Counted from the stretch's first letter, positions 47,648-57,213 are shown. The stretch: 64,000 nt of DNA from Streptomyces sp. NBC_00557 (GCF_036345995.1 NZ_CP107796.1:1550001-1614000); one strand, 5' to 3'. Numbers and translations: made by a program. The notes: generated by a model from the letters alone, not told the origin.

Positions 47648-50044
47648 TCAGTCCTCGTGGCCCAGCTGCAGGTCCCGTTCGGTACGGCCGCCGCCCGCGA
47701 CCTGGAGCACGGTGGCGACCGGCGGGTAACCGGCGGCGATGACGGTGTACTCGCCGGAGGACAGGTCGACGAACCGGAACGTTCCGTCCGCCGAGGTGGT
47801 GAGGGTGTCCACGACGTTCCCGGCGGCGTCGAGGAGCGTCACGCGCGCGTCCTCCACGGGCCGTCCGCCGCTCGCCCGGACGGTGCCGCGCAGCACGGCG
47901 CCGCCCGCCAGTTCGACGTCCTGCCGGGTCTCCCGGGAGGCCTGCACGGTGACCGGGAGGGCGGCCGGGCGGAAGGCGGGGGCGCTGGCGGCGAGGGTGT
48001 ACTCGCCGGCGACCAGTTCGGTGATGACGTAGCCGCCCTCGCGCCCGCTGCGGGTGGCGGCGACGACCTCGCCGTGCACGTTGGTGAGGGTGACGGTGGC
48101 GTCGCGCACGGGGCTGCCGTCGGCGGTGAGGACGCTGCCGGCGAGGCGGCCCGCGCCGCCGAGGACGACGTCGAGTTCGACGGGCCGCTCGCCGACGGTG
48201 ACGGAGACGGCCTGCGGCTGGTGACCGCCGGCGGCGGCGATCAGCACGTACGACCCGGAGCCGGGCGTGCTGAGTGCGTACCGCCCGTCGTCGCCGCTGG
48301 CGCCGCGCCCGATCTGCTGCCCGGCGACGTCGATGAGGGTGAGCGCGGCGCGGGGCACCACGGTGCCGTCGGGGTGCTGGACGGTGCCGCAGACGGGGAT
48401 TCCGGCGGTGTGGGGGGTGCGGGCCTGCGGGATCGCGGTGCCGGCGGTGCCGGGCTCGGTTTCGGCGGTGTGGTGGGACACCAGGGGTTTCTCCTTGAGG
48501 AAGAAGGCGATGAGGAGGCCGAGGACGAGCACCGGGACCAGGTAGAGGAAGATCCGGGGCATCGCGTCGGCGTAGGCGCGGATGTAGGCGTCGCGCAGGG
48601 CCGGGGGCAGCGCGTGGACGAGCTGCGGGGTGATGGACTCGGGGTCGGGCAGCCGGACACCCGTGCTCTCCGGCAGTTCCCTGCGCAGGGAGTGGGTGAG
48701 CCGGCTGGCGAACAGGGTGCCGAAGACCGCGGCGCCGACGCTGCCGCCGATCTGCCGGAAGTAGTTGCTGGCGCTGGTGGCGGTGCCGAGGTCGGCGGGC
48801 CGTACGGAGTTCTGCACGGCGAGGACGAGGACGGGCATCACCATGCCGATGCCGGCGCCGAGGACGGCCATCCAGATGCTGTAGTGGAGCCGGGGCGTGT
48901 CCACGGCGAGCCGGGACAGCAGCCACATGCCGACGGCGGAGACGGCGCCGCCGAGCACGGGGTAGATCCGGTAGCGGCCGGTGTGGCTGATGAGCTGGCC
49001 GCCGATGACGGAGGCGACGACGATCCCGGCCATCATGGGCAGCATCAGCAGCCCGGACTCGGTGGCGCTGGCCCCGTCGACCATCTGCAGGAAGGTCGGC
49101 AGATAGCTGGCTGCGCCGAACAGGGCGACGCCGATCACGAGGCCCACCAGGCCGGAGACGTTGAAGACGGAGTCGCGGAACAGCCGCAGCGGGATGACGG
49201 GTTCGGCGGCGAAGCGCTCGGCGACGAGGAACAGCACGACCGAGGCGAGCGCCCCGGCGCCGAGGCCGGTGATCTGCCGCGAGCCCCAGGCGTACTCGGT
49301 GCCGCCCCAACTGGTCAGCAGCACCAGGCAGGTGGAGGCGGCGGCGAGCAGCAGTGCGCCGAGGATGTCGAGCCTGCCGCGGCCCGCGGGTCTGGGAAGT
49401 CTGAGGACGAGGGTGACGACGGCGAGGGTGACGAGTCCGAAGGGGACGTTGATGTAGAAGCACCAGCGCCAGGAGAGGTGGTCGGTGAAGTAGCCGCCGA
49501 GCAGGGGGCCCGCGACCGAGGCGAGGCCGAAGGCGGCGCCGATCAGGCCCATGTAGCGGCCGCGCTGCCGGGGCGGCACGATGTCCGCGATGATCGCCTG
49601 CACCCCGATCATGAGCCCGCCGGCGCCGACGCCCTGCACCGCGCGGAAGGCGATCAGCTGGTCCATGGACTGGGCCCGGCCGGCCAGCGCCGAGCCCAGC
49701 ACGAAGACGGCGATGGCGAACTGGAAGACGCCCTTGCGGCCGAAGAGGTCGCCGAGCTTGCCGTAGAGCGGCAGGCCGATGGTGGAGGTGAGCAGATAGG
49801 CGGTGATCGCCCAGGACATCCGGTCCAGGCCGTGCAGTTCGCCGACGACCTTCGGCAGCGCGGTCGCGACGATCATCTGGTCGAGCGCGGCCAGCAGCAG
49901 GGCGAGCATCAGTCCGAAGAAGACCAGCCCGACCCGGCGCGGGCCGGGCGCGCCCGCGGACGCGGAGGCCTCGGGCGCGGCGGCGGTGTGCTCCGCGGCC
50001 GGTGCGACCACCGGCTCCTGCTCCACGAGTGTCGTGCCGCCCAC
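47648..50044 (-). CDS. DHA2-family MFS transporter with three carboxypeptidase-regulatory-like domains
   Basis: 798 residues. Residues about 35-530 are a 14-helix DHA2 drug/proton antiporter ([17 protein letters not shown] as motif D1, [18 protein letters not shown] as motif [15 protein letters not shown] as motif C). Residues about 545-795 hold three Ig-like repeats ([57 protein letters not shown]), each followed by G-x-Y-x-L/I. DHA2 proteins end in the cytoplasm, so the domains should be inside unless the topology differs. Exporter substrate unknown. GTG start with GAGGGGAG. Confidence 0.88.
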   Translation of the reverse strand: MGGTTLVEQEPVVAPAAEHTAAAPEASASAGAPGPRRVGLVFFGLMLALLLAALDQMIVATALPKVVGELHGLDRMSWAITAYLLTSTIGLPLYGKLGDLFGRKGVFQFAIAVFVLGSALAGRAQSMDQLIAFRAVQGVGAGGLMIGVQAIIADIVPPRQRGRYMGLIGAAFGLASVAGPLLGGYFTDHLSWRWCFYINVPFGLVTLAVVTLVLRLPRPAGRGRLDILGALLLAAASTCLVLLTSWGGTEYAWGSRQITGLGAGALASVVLFLVAERFAAEPVIPLRLFRDSVFNVSGLVGLVIGVALFGAASYLPTFLQMVDGASATESGLLMLPMMAGIVVASVIGGQLISHTGRYRIYPVLGGAVSAVGMWLLSRLAVDTPRLHYSIWMAVLGAGIGMVMPVLVLAVQNSVRPADLGTATSASNYFRQIGGSVGAAVFGTLFASRLTHSLRRELPESTGVRLPDPESITPQLVHALPPALRDAYIRAYADAMPRIFLYLVPVLVLGLLIAFFLKEKPLVSHHTAETEPGTAGTAIPQARTPHTAGIPVCGTVQHPDGTVVPRAALTLIDVAGQQIGRGASGDDGRYALSTPGSGSYVLIAAAGGHQPQAVSVTVGERPVELDVVLGGAGRLAGSVLTADGSPVRDATVTLTNVHGEVVAATRSGREGGYVITELVAGEYTLAASAPAFRPAALPVTVQASRETRQDVELAGGAVLRGTVRASGGRPVEDARVTLLDAAGNVVDTLTTSADGTFRFVDLSSGEYTVIAAGYPPVATVLQVAGGGRTERDLQLGHED

Positions 50045-50207
50045 GTACCGCTCCCCTCGTCACACCTGTCACATTTCCCGCATTGAGCGTCAACTGTGAA
50101 CAACTGCGGTGAGTCACGGCATCGTTCCGGACGAGGGGGAGATCCACTCGAACCAGTGAAGGGGCGCGCCGTGGAGGCAACACCCCTTCAGCGGTGGAGC
50201 CTTGGGG

Positions 50208-50651
50208 TTACTTCTCGACCTCGGCGGCGAGCTTGGCCAGCACGGCGTCGTAGATCCGGGCGAGGCCCTTGGGGGCGAAGGTCTTCTCGAAGAAGCCGCC
50301 GATGCCGCCGGCGCCCTTCCAGGTGGTGGTGACCACGACCCGGGACCTGCCCTCGCCGGCGGGGGTGACGCGCCAGGTGGTGACCATGGAGGAGTTGCGG
50401 TCCTTCTCGACCAGCTCGCCGTCGGTGGGCTCGCTGACCTCCATCAGGCAGTCGCGCACCCGCTTGCTGGTGGCCTGGAGCTTCCAGTGCACGAGGGTGC
50501 CCTCGCCGTCGCCGCCCTCACGGACCTCGTACTCGCTGAAGTGCTCGGGCAGCAGCCTCTGCCGCGTGCCGCGGTAGTCGGCGAGGGCGTCGAACACCTT
50601 CTCCGCGTCCGCCGCGACGACCCGCTCCGTAGTGGCCTCGACCTGCGCCAT
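50208..50651 (-). CDS. SRPBCC-family protein
   Basis: 147 residues, the START/polyketide-cyclase fold: ATTERVVAADAEKVFDALADY at the first strand-helix, then VVVTTTWKGAGGIGGFFEKTFAPKGLARIYD at the long C-terminal helix. These proteins bind hydrophobic ligands; no enzymatic residues can be assigned. ATG follows GGAGGAACG. Divergent from the Rv2578c-like gene. Confidence 0.88.
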   Translation of the reverse strand: MAQVEATTERVVAADAEKVFDALADYRGTRQRLLPEHFSEYEVREGGDGEGTLVHWKLQATSKRVRDCLMEVSEPTDGELVEKDRNSSMVTTWRVTPAGEGRSRVVVTTTWKGAGGIGGFFEKTFAPKGLARIYDAVLAKLAAEVEK

Positions 50652-50766
50652 TGCGTTCCTCCAGGACCTGGTTTCTCGGGGTTGGGGCAAGCCAACCACC
50701 CCGGCGCCCGGCCGCCCAAATCGGGGGGTGCCGTCCGGGGCTCCCACCAGGGCCGCACGATCATGG

Positions 50767-50784
50767 GAACAGATGTTCTATTGT
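50767..50784 (+). promoter_or_regulatory. SOS (LexA) box next to the -10 element of the radical SAM gene
   Basis: GAAC-AGAT-GTTC (50767-50778) is a full match to the actinobacterial LexA box core GAACnnnnGTTC. TATTGT (50779-50784) directly follows and fits a -10 element. LexA binding there would block RNA polymerase. The start codon is 27 bases further, after GAGGAGG. Confidence 0.65.
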
Positions 50785-50810
50785 GAGCCCAGTGCTACCG
50801 AGGAGGCGTC

Positions 50811-51851
50811 ATGCGCTGGGAGAACCTCACCGAGGACGGCGAACACGGCCGGGCCGACACCGCGCTGTTCGGCGCGGACGCCGTCACCACCCGCACCTTC
50901 GACACGCCGGAGTTCGCCGGGATCACCTTCCACGAGGTCCGGGCGCGCTCGGTGCTGAACCGGGTGCCGGGCGCCTCCCGCATGCCGTTCGAGTGGACCG
51001 TCAACCCCTACCGCGGCTGCACGCACGCGTGCGTCTACTGCTTCGCCCGCAAGACGCACAGCTACCTGGACCTGGACACCGGCATCGGCTTCGACACCCA
51101 GATCGTGGTCAAGGTGAACGCCCCCGAGGTGCTGCGCCGCCAGCTCGCCTCCCGCCGCTGGCAGGGCGACCACGTGGCGATGGGCACGAACGTCGACTGC
51201 TACCAGCGAGCGGAGGGCCGCTACCGGCTGATGCCGGGCATCATCTCCGCCCTCACCGAGCACGCCAACCCCTTCTCGATCCTCACCAAGGGCACCCTGA
51301 TCCTGCGCGACCTGGACCTGCTGGTCCGGGCCGCCGAGGTGACCGACATCGGCATCTCGGTCTCCGTCGGCTTCCTCGACACCGAGCTGTGGCGCACGGT
51401 GGAGCCGGGCACGCCCGCGCCCGAGCGCCGCCTGGACGTCGTACGCGCCCTCGGCGAGCGCGGCATCGGCTGCGGGGTGCTGATGGCGCCGGTGATCCCG
51501 TTCCTCAGCGACCACCCGGCGCAGCTGCGCGCCACGGTACGGGCGATCGCGGCGGCCGGGGCCACCTCCGTCACGCCCCTGGTGCTGCATCTGCGGCCCG
51601 GCGCGCGGGAGTGGTTCACGGCCTGGCTCGGGCAGCACCACCCGCACCTGGTGCGGCGCTACGAGCGGCTGTACGCGGAGGGCGCCTACGCACCCCGGTG
51701 GTACCAGCGCCGGATCACCCGTCAGGTGCACGAGCTGGCACAGGAGTACGGCATCGGGCCCACGCGTCCGGGCCTGGCCCGCCGGATCCGCCCGGCCGAG
51801 GCGGCCGAGCCCCCGCTGCCCGCCGAAGCGACCCAGCTCACTCTGATGTGA
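50811..51851 (+). CDS. Rv2578c-family radical SAM protein
   Basis: 346 residues. The 4Fe-4S cluster motif is CTHACVYCFAR (C-x3-C-x2-C, about residues 67-74), after NPYRGCTH. The sequence VNRVPGASRMPFEWTVNPYRG and the C-terminal QEYGIGPTRPG match the Rv2578c family of actinobacteria, related to spore photoproduct-lyase-like (SplB) radical SAM enzymes. Substrate unknown; DNA repair is suggested by relatives and by the SOS box in front. ATG has GAGGAGG upstream. Confidence 0.9.
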   Translation: MRWENLTEDGEHGRADTALFGADAVTTRTFDTPEFAGITFHEVRARSVLNRVPGASRMPFEWTVNPYRGCTHACVYCFARKTHSYLDLDTGIGFDTQIVVKVNAPEVLRRQLASRRWQGDHVAMGTNVDCYQRAEGRYRLMPGIISALTEHANPFSILTKGTLILRDLDLLVRAAEVTDIGISVSVGFLDTELWRTVEPGTPAPERRLDVVRALGERGIGCGVLMAPVIPFLSDHPAQLRATVRAIAAAGATSVTPLVLHLRPGAREWFTAWLGQHHPHLVRRYERLYAEGAYAPRWYQRRITRQVHELAQEYGIGPTRPGLARRIRPAEAAEPPLPAEATQLTLM

Positions 51852-52010
51852 CGGTGTGTCAGGCCCTCGGGTGAGGGCGTTCGAGCGCTTCGCGCACGCC
51901 GAACGGGTCAACTCCGCACGGCGTGCGTGGTCCAGGGCGCCGATTCCGGGACGATGCGGCGAGAGACGTGGCCCTCGCGGTCCGCCGACACCGCCGTCCC
52001 GGGAGGACGC

Positions 52011-53567
52011 ATGAGAACACGCGCAGCCGCGCTGTGCGCCGCCGCCGTACTGTCGGGCTCGGTCGCGGCCCTTCCCGCGCAGGCCGCCCCGGCGGCGCAC
52101 CTCACCTGGAGGTCGTGCGCCACCGACGACTACCCGACGCTCCAGTGCGCGTCCCTGAAGGTGCCGCTGGACCACGCACACCCGTCGGGCCGGCAGATCA
52201 CCCTCGCCCTGTCCCGCGTCCCGCACACCGCGCCGGCCTCGCAGGGGCCGCTGCTGGTCAATCCCGGCGGCCCCGGCGGCAGCGGGCTGAACCTGGCCGG
52301 GTTCGTCGCCTCGGCGCTGCCCAGGAGCGTGGCCGCGCAGTACGACGTCATCGGCTTCGACCCGCGGGGGGTCGGCCGCAGCCGCCCGGCCCTGGACTGC
52401 GCGCCGGGCCACTTCAGGACGGTGCGCCCGGACACGGTGCCCGCCACGGCCGCGGTGGAGCGGACCAACCTCGAGCGCGCCCGGTCCTTCGCCGCCGACT
52501 GCGGCCGCCGGCACGCCGACGTGCTGCCATACATGGACACGGTCAGCACCGTGCGCGACCTGGACTCCATCCGCGCGGCCCTGGGGGCGCCGCGGATCAG
52601 CTACTTCGGCTACTCCTACGGCACCTACCTCGGCGCGGTCTACGCCAAGCTGTACCCCGCGCGGGTCCGCCGTCTGGTGCTGGACTCCGTGGTCGACCCG
52701 ACCGGCGTCTGGTACCGCGACAACCTCGGCCAGGACTACGCCTTCAACGAGCGGCACCGCGCGCTGATGGCCTGGATCGCCCGGAACGACTCCGTCTACC
52801 ACCTCGGCAGGGACCCCGAGCGGGTCGAAGCCGAGTGGTACGCGATGCGGGCGGCCCTGGCGAGGAAGCCGGCCGGAGGCACCGTGGGCGCCTCCGAACT
52901 GGAGGACACCTTCATCCCCGGCGGCTACTACGACGGCTACTGGCCCTACCTCGCCCAGGCGTTCGCGGCGTACGCGCGCGACAGGAACACCGCGCCGCTG
53001 ATGGCGGCGTACCGGAAGTTCGGCGCCGTGGACGGCTCCGGGGACAACGGCTACAGCGTCTACACGGCGGTGCAGTGCCGTGACACCTCCTGGCCCGGCA
53101 GCTGGAACCAGTGGCGGGCGGACACCTGGGCGGTGTACGGCAAGGCGCCCTTCATGGCCTGGAACAACGCCTGGTACAACGCGCCGTGCGCGTTCTGGCC
53201 CACGGTGCGCCGCAGTCCGGTGAACATCGCCAACGCAGGGCTGCCGCCGGTGCTGCTGTTCCAGGCGACCGAGGACGCCGCCACGCCGTACCCGGGCGGG
53301 GTCATGGCGCACCGGCTGCTCGCCGGCTCCAGCCTGGTAGTCGAGGAGGGCGGCGGCAACCACGGCGTCACGCTGAGCGGCAACGCCTGCCTGGACGCGT
53401 ACCTGTCCGCGTATCTGAGGGACGGCAGTGTTCCGCGCGGCTCGGGCACGGGCGTCGCCGACGCGGTCTGCCCGAAGTCACCGGATCCCACGCCGCCGAC
53501 GGCGAAGGCGGCCTCCCCGTCGTCGCGCGGCTCGGCCCTGCACGGCCTGCTGGGGTTCCGCCGGTAG
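52011..53567 (+). CDS. Secreted alpha/beta hydrolase, tripeptidyl aminopeptidase-like
   Basis: 518 residues. Residues 1-26 are a Sec signal peptide (RAAALCAAAVLSGSVAALPA, AQA cleavage). The oxyanion region is LLVNPGGPGGSG, the nucleophile GYSYGTYLGAVYA (Ser about residue 202), acid in TEDAATPYP, His in GGGNHGVTL, with the C-terminal TAP-like domain. Streptomyces tripeptidyl aminopeptidases of this group trim secreted precursors or host peptides. ATG has GGGAGGACG. It follows the radical SAM gene by 159 bases. Confidence 0.9.
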   Translation: MRTRAAALCAAAVLSGSVAALPAQAAPAAHLTWRSCATDDYPTLQCASLKVPLDHAHPSGRQITLALSRVPHTAPASQGPLLVNPGGPGGSGLNLAGFVASALPRSVAAQYDVIGFDPRGVGRSRPALDCAPGHFRTVRPDTVPATAAVERTNLERARSFAADCGRRHADVLPYMDTVSTVRDLDSIRAALGAPRISYFGYSYGTYLGAVYAKLYPARVRRLVLDSVVDPTGVWYRDNLGQDYAFNERHRALMAWIARNDSVYHLGRDPERVEAEWYAMRAALARKPAGGTVGASELEDTFIPGGYYDGYWPYLAQAFAAYARDRNTAPLMAAYRKFGAVDGSGDNGYSVYTAVQCRDTSWPGSWNQWRADTWAVYGKAPFMAWNNAWYNAPCAFWPTVRRSPVNIANAGLPPVLLFQATEDAATPYPGGVMAHRLLAGSSLVVEEGGGNHGVTLSGNACLDAYLSAYLRDGSVPRGSGTGVADAVCPKSPDPTPPTAKAASPSSRGSALHGLLGFRR

Positions 53568-53621
53568 CACCCCGAGCGGCCCGTCGGGGGCGTTGTCGGT
53601 GGGCTGGTCCATCATGGCCCC

Positions 53622-54275
53622 ATGAGCGATCACCGCGGCTCCCGCACGGACCCAACACGCATCCCCGCCCCCGGTGGCGTGGCACCCGCGGCCGGCGCCG
53701 CCGGCATACCCGGCGACCGCCGTCCGGGGGACGACGAGGCGCCGGCGGTGGGCGCATGCGCCTCCCTGATCGTCAGGGAGATGGGCCTCGCCGACTGCGG
53801 GCGCGTCTCCGAGATCCGGGTCCGGGGCTGGCAGCACGCCTACCGGGGGTTGATGCCGCAGTCGTATCTCGACGGGCTCAGCGTCGCGGCGGACGCCGAG
53901 CGGCGGCGGAGCTGGTTCGCGCAGAGGGACGGGTCCGTGGTGAACCTGGTCGCCGAGCACGCGGGCGAGATCCTCGGCTGGGCGGCGTACGGACCGTACC
54001 GGGACGGTGACGTGCGCACGGCGGACGCGGAGTTGTACGCCCTCTACGCCGATCCGGCGCACCTCGGCCGCGGTATCGGACGGGCGCTGCTGTCGGCGTC
54101 ACTGGAGCGGTGCGCCGCCTTTCCCCGCATGTTCCTGTGGGTCCTGAAGGAGAACGCCGCGGCGCGCCGGTTCTACGAACGCGCCGGATTCCGTGCGGAC
54201 GGCGCCGAGGAGCCCTTCGAGGTGGACGGGGTGCCCGTGCCAGAGGTCCGCTACGCGAAGGTACTGAGCGGCTGA
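53622..54275 (+). CDS. GNAT N-acetyltransferase
   Basis: 217 residues. Residues about 48-215 are the GNAT fold: LIVREMGLADCGRVSEIRVRG, AELYALYADPAHLGRGIGRALL (acetyl-CoA binding Q/R-x-x-G-x-G/A as HLGRGIGRAL) and NAAARRFYERAGFRADG. The first 47 residues are Pro/Gly-rich and unlike the family, so the true start could be internal near residue 45, though no better start codon with a ribosome site is evident. Convergent to the HEAT gene by 7 bases. Confidence 0.88.
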   Translation: MSDHRGSRTDPTRIPAPGGVAPAAGAAGIPGDRRPGDDEAPAVGACASLIVREMGLADCGRVSEIRVRGWQHAYRGLMPQSYLDGLSVAADAERRRSWFAQRDGSVVNLVAEHAGEILGWAAYGPYRDGDVRTADAELYALYADPAHLGRGIGRALLSASLERCAAFPRMFLWVLKENAAARRFYERAGFRADGAEEPFEVDGVPVPEVRYAKVLSG

Positions 54276-54282
54276 CCGGCCG

Positions 54283-54870
54283 TCAGGTCACCTCTGTGCG
54301 CTGCGGGGGGATCCGCGCCAGTGCCCGTGCCGCCGCCTCGGCGAGGGCCGGCTGGGCCAGGGCCTCGGTGAGGACGCGGCGGGCCCGGGGGTCGCCGAGG
54401 GCGCCGAGGCCCTCCACGCAGGCGAGGGCGACGCGGCGGTAGGGGTCGTGCGGGCGCAGGCGGCGCTCCAGGGTGGTGATCAGCGCGGGCACGGATTCCG
54501 GGGCGCGCAGCTCGGTCAGCAGCCGTACCGGGTGCAGGGCGTAGGCCACGCGGAGTTCGTTGGTGGCGAGGGCCGCCGCCGCGCGGGCCGTGCGGGGGTC
54601 GCCCAGGCGGGCGAGGGCGTGGGCGGCGGAGGCGCAGCGCGGGGGGTCGCGGTGGTTGAGCAGCAGCACCAGGGACTCGAAGGCGCGCCGGTCGCCGGCG
54701 ACACCGAGCCGGAACGCGGCCAGCTCCCTGGCCCACAGCGGCTGTCCGGGCGCCGTGAGCACCTCGGCGAGTTCGTCGTGGTCCTCGGTCGCCAGCAGCC
54801 GGTCGAACGCCGCCGTGCCGCGCGACTCCTGCCGTAAGCGCTCCGTGAGCGATCGCAACTCTTCGTCCAC
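54283..54870 (-). CDS. HEAT-repeat protein
   Basis: 195 residues, all alpha, five or so HEAT-like units (ELAAFRLGVAGDRRAFESLV, SAAHALARLGDPRTARAAAA, ALACVEGLGALGDPRARRVL). Such proteins are protein-protein scaffolds. The GTG start lacks a ribosome site; TACGCT ends seven bases upstream, fitting a leaderless promoter. No partner is identifiable. Confidence 0.82.
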   Translation of the reverse strand: MDEELRSLTERLRQESRGTAAFDRLLATEDHDELAEVLTAPGQPLWARELAAFRLGVAGDRRAFESLVLLLNHRDPPRCASAAHALARLGDPRTARAAAALATNELRVAYALHPVRLLTELRAPESVPALITTLERRLRPHDPYRRVALACVEGLGALGDPRARRVLTEALAQPALAEAAARALARIPPQRTEVT

Positions 54871-55259
54871 GAAGTCCAGCGTAGGCGGGTGGCGGGGTCC
54901 GGGGGAGCTACATCACAAACTCCGGCCGGACTCAGGGCTGGCGCGCTCGTTACCGGCAAGTTAAGCTCAGACGAGCGAGTTACCCACTCGCATCCGCTGG
55001 CGACGGTCTGGTGACGCGGCCGTCGCGAGCAGGTCGGTTCGGTACGGACGTGTACCGCAGTACGACCCGGCTCCGGGACAGGGCCGGTCGGTTTCCTGCC
55101 GTGTGCCGACCGCGGGCGACGTGCATCGCCCGTGGCACCCGGCAGCACCGGGCGTGTGCGCTCGCAGCCCGGCAACACCCGCACCCTTTCCGCTCCGTGG
55201 TGCGCCCCTCGGCGCACCCGGCGCGCTCCTCGTCGTCACCCTCTTCCTGGAGTCCCGCG
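54871..55259. other. 389-bp divergent intergenic region before the hydroxybutyryl-CoA dehydrogenase gene
   Basis: No gene is seen here; open frames in this stretch are low-complexity. It includes TACGCT (complement of 54878-54883) as -10 for the HEAT gene, and on the plus strand a TAAGCT (54962-54967) that could be a -10 for the dehydrogenase gene, followed by an inverted repeat at 54975-54991. The long leader of over 250 bases between that element and the ATG at 55260 shows no clear riboswitch. Confidence 0.45.
54975..54991. promoter_or_regulatory. Inverted repeat GCGAGT-N5-ACTCGC near a possible transcription start
   Basis: GCGAGT (54975-54980) and ACTCGC (54986-54991) are perfectly complementary around TACCC, seven bases after a TAAGCT -10-like element. 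Position and size fit an operator, perhaps for the TetR-family regulator encoded after the dehydrogenase gene. Confidence 0.4.
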
Positions 55260-57071
55260 ATGGCCACTCCCCTGTCCCCCCAGTCCGGCACCCCGCAGCC
55301 CCTGAAGACGATCGCCGTGGTCGGCCTCGGCACCATGGGCACCGGTATCACCGAGGTCCTCGCCAAGGCGGGCCGCGAGGTGATCGGCATCGACATCAGC
55401 GAGGCCCAGGCCGCCCGCTGCGTCGCCACCCTTGAGGCCCGCACCGCCCACTGCGTGGAGCGCGGCCGGCTCACCGAGCAGGAGCGCGCCGACGCCCTGG
55501 CCCGGGTGCGCACCGGCACCGACCTCGCGGCGGCGGCCGACGCCGACCTCGTCATCGAGGTGGCCCCGGAGTCGTACGAGATCAAGCACCGGATCTTCCG
55601 CGAGCTGGACGGCATCGTCCGTCCCGAGACGATCCTCGCGACCGGCACCAACGCCCTGTCCGTGACCCGTCTCGCGGCCGACTCGGCCCGCCCCGAGCGC
55701 GTGCTCGGCCTGCACTTCTTCAACCCGGCGCCGGCGATGAAGCTCGTCGAGGTCGTCTCGTCCGTGCTGACCGCGCCGGGCGCCGTCGCCGCCGTCACCG
55801 ACCTCGCCATCGAGCTGGGCAAGGAGCCGGTCGCCGTCGGCGACCGGCCCGGTTTCGTCGCGGACGGCCTGCTGTTCGGCTACCTCAACCAGGCCGCCGC
55901 GATGTACGAGTCGCGTTACGCCTCCCGCGAGGACATCGACGCGGCGATGCGGCTCGGCTGCGGCCTGCCGATGGGCCCGCTCGCGCTGCTGGACCTGATC
56001 GGCATCGACACCGCCCGTACGGTCCTGGAGGCCATGTACGCCGAGTCCCGCGACCGGCTGCACGCCCCGGCCCCGATCCTGAAGCAGCTCAGCGAGGCGG
56101 GCCTGACCGGCCGCAAGGCGGGACGCGGCTTCTACACCTACGCCGCCCCGGGGAGCGCCACCGTCGTGCCGGACGCGCTGACCCCGGCCGAGGGCGGCTC
56201 GGCGGTCCGGGGACGCGAGGTCCGCTCGGTGGGCGTCGCCGGCTCCGGCACCATGGCCTCCGGCATCGCCGAGGTGTTCGCCAAGGCGGGCTACGGCGTG
56301 GTGCTGGCCGCCCGCAGCGAGGAGAAGGCGCAGGCCGCCAAGGCCCGTATCGGCAAGTCGCTTTCGCGTTCTGTCGACAAGGGGCGGCTGACCGCCGAGG
56401 CAGCCGCGCAGATCCTGGACCGGATCACCCCGGCCGGCTCCTACGACGCCTTCGCGGACGTCGAACTGGCCGTCGAGGCGATCGCCGAGGACCTGGAGGT
56501 CAAGCGGCAGCTGTTCGCCACGCTGGACAAGGTCTGCAAGCCCGGCGCGGTCCTCGCCACCACCACCTCCTCGCTGCCCGTCGTCGCCTGCGCCCGCGCC
56601 ACCTCGCGCCCGCAGGACGTGATCGGCATGCACTTCTTCAACCCGGCGCCCGCGATGAAGCTGGTCGAGGTCGTGCGGACCGTGCTGACCGGCGACGACG
56701 TCCACGCCACCGTCCGCGAGGTCTGCACGAAGATCAAGAAGCACGCGGTGGACTGCGGCGACCGGGCCGGCTTCATCGTGAACGCGCTGCTGTTCCCGTA
56801 CCTCAACAACGCGATCAAGATGGTCGAGGAGCACTACGCTTCCCTGGACGACATCGACGCGGCCATGAAGCTCGGCGGCGGCTACCCCATGGGCCCCTTC
56901 GAGCTGCTGGACGTGGTCGGGCTGGACGTCTCGCTGGCCATCGAGCAGGTGCTGCACCGCGAGTTCCGCGATCCGGGCCTGGCCCCGGCGCCGCTGCTGG
57001 AGCACCTGGTGGCCGCGGGCTGCCTCGGCCGCAAGACCGGCCGCGGCTTCCGCGAGTATGCCCGGCGTTGA
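55260..57071 (+). CDS. Duplicated 3-hydroxybutyryl/3-hydroxyacyl-CoA dehydrogenase
   Basis: 603 residues, made of two complete dehydrogenase units. Unit 1 (about 15-300): NAD loop VVGLGTMGTGITEV, catalytic His in LHFFNPAPAMKLVE. Unit 2 (about 318-600): VAGSGTMASGIAEV and MHFFNPAPAMKLVE. Both C-terminal 3HCDH helical domains are present (YPMGPFELLDVVGLDVS). The reaction, oxidation or reduction at the 3-hydroxybutyryl-CoA level, would feed crotonyl-CoA to Ccr. The equivalent gene lies in the same place near ccr in S. coelicolor. TGGAG is nine bases from the ATG. Confidence 0.9.
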   Translation: MATPLSPQSGTPQPLKTIAVVGLGTMGTGITEVLAKAGREVIGIDISEAQAARCVATLEARTAHCVERGRLTEQERADALARVRTGTDLAAAADADLVIEVAPESYEIKHRIFRELDGIVRPETILATGTNALSVTRLAADSARPERVLGLHFFNPAPAMKLVEVVSSVLTAPGAVAAVTDLAIELGKEPVAVGDRPGFVADGLLFGYLNQAAAMYESRYASREDIDAAMRLGCGLPMGPLALLDLIGIDTARTVLEAMYAESRDRLHAPAPILKQLSEAGLTGRKAGRGFYTYAAPGSATVVPDALTPAEGGSAVRGREVRSVGVAGSGTMASGIAEVFAKAGYGVVLAARSEEKAQAAKARIGKSLSRSVDKGRLTAEAAAQILDRITPAGSYDAFADVELAVEAIAEDLEVKRQLFATLDKVCKPGAVLATTTSSLPVVACARATSRPQDVIGMHFFNPAPAMKLVEVVRTVLTGDDVHATVREVCTKIKKHAVDCGDRAGFIVNALLFPYLNNAIKMVEEHYASLDDIDAAMKLGGGYPMGPFELLDVVGLDVSLAIEQVLHREFRDPGLAPAPLLEHLVAAGCLGRKTGRGFREYARR

Positions 57072-57213
57072 CGGCGCCGGCGACTGGTCGCACGCGGAGA
57101 CGGACTGGGGCGGACTGCTCGGCCCGGTGGACCCGTCCCCGCCCTCCTGGGGCGGGGCGGGCCCCCGGGCCGGCAGAACCCCCTCACCCGCGCACCGAAC
57201 TGCGCACATGCAG

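Noticed and set aside
50081..50100. TTGACG (complement of 50088-50093) as -35 of the DHA2 transporter gene
   Set aside because: The -35 is good but the expected -10 position holds GACAGG, a poor match, so I do not annotate it.
46902..50183. 1093-codon minus-strand frame overlapping the DHA2 transporter
   Set aside because: It is the shadow of two real genes in the same strand but another frame; composition is Arg/Pro/His-rich and it has no domain.
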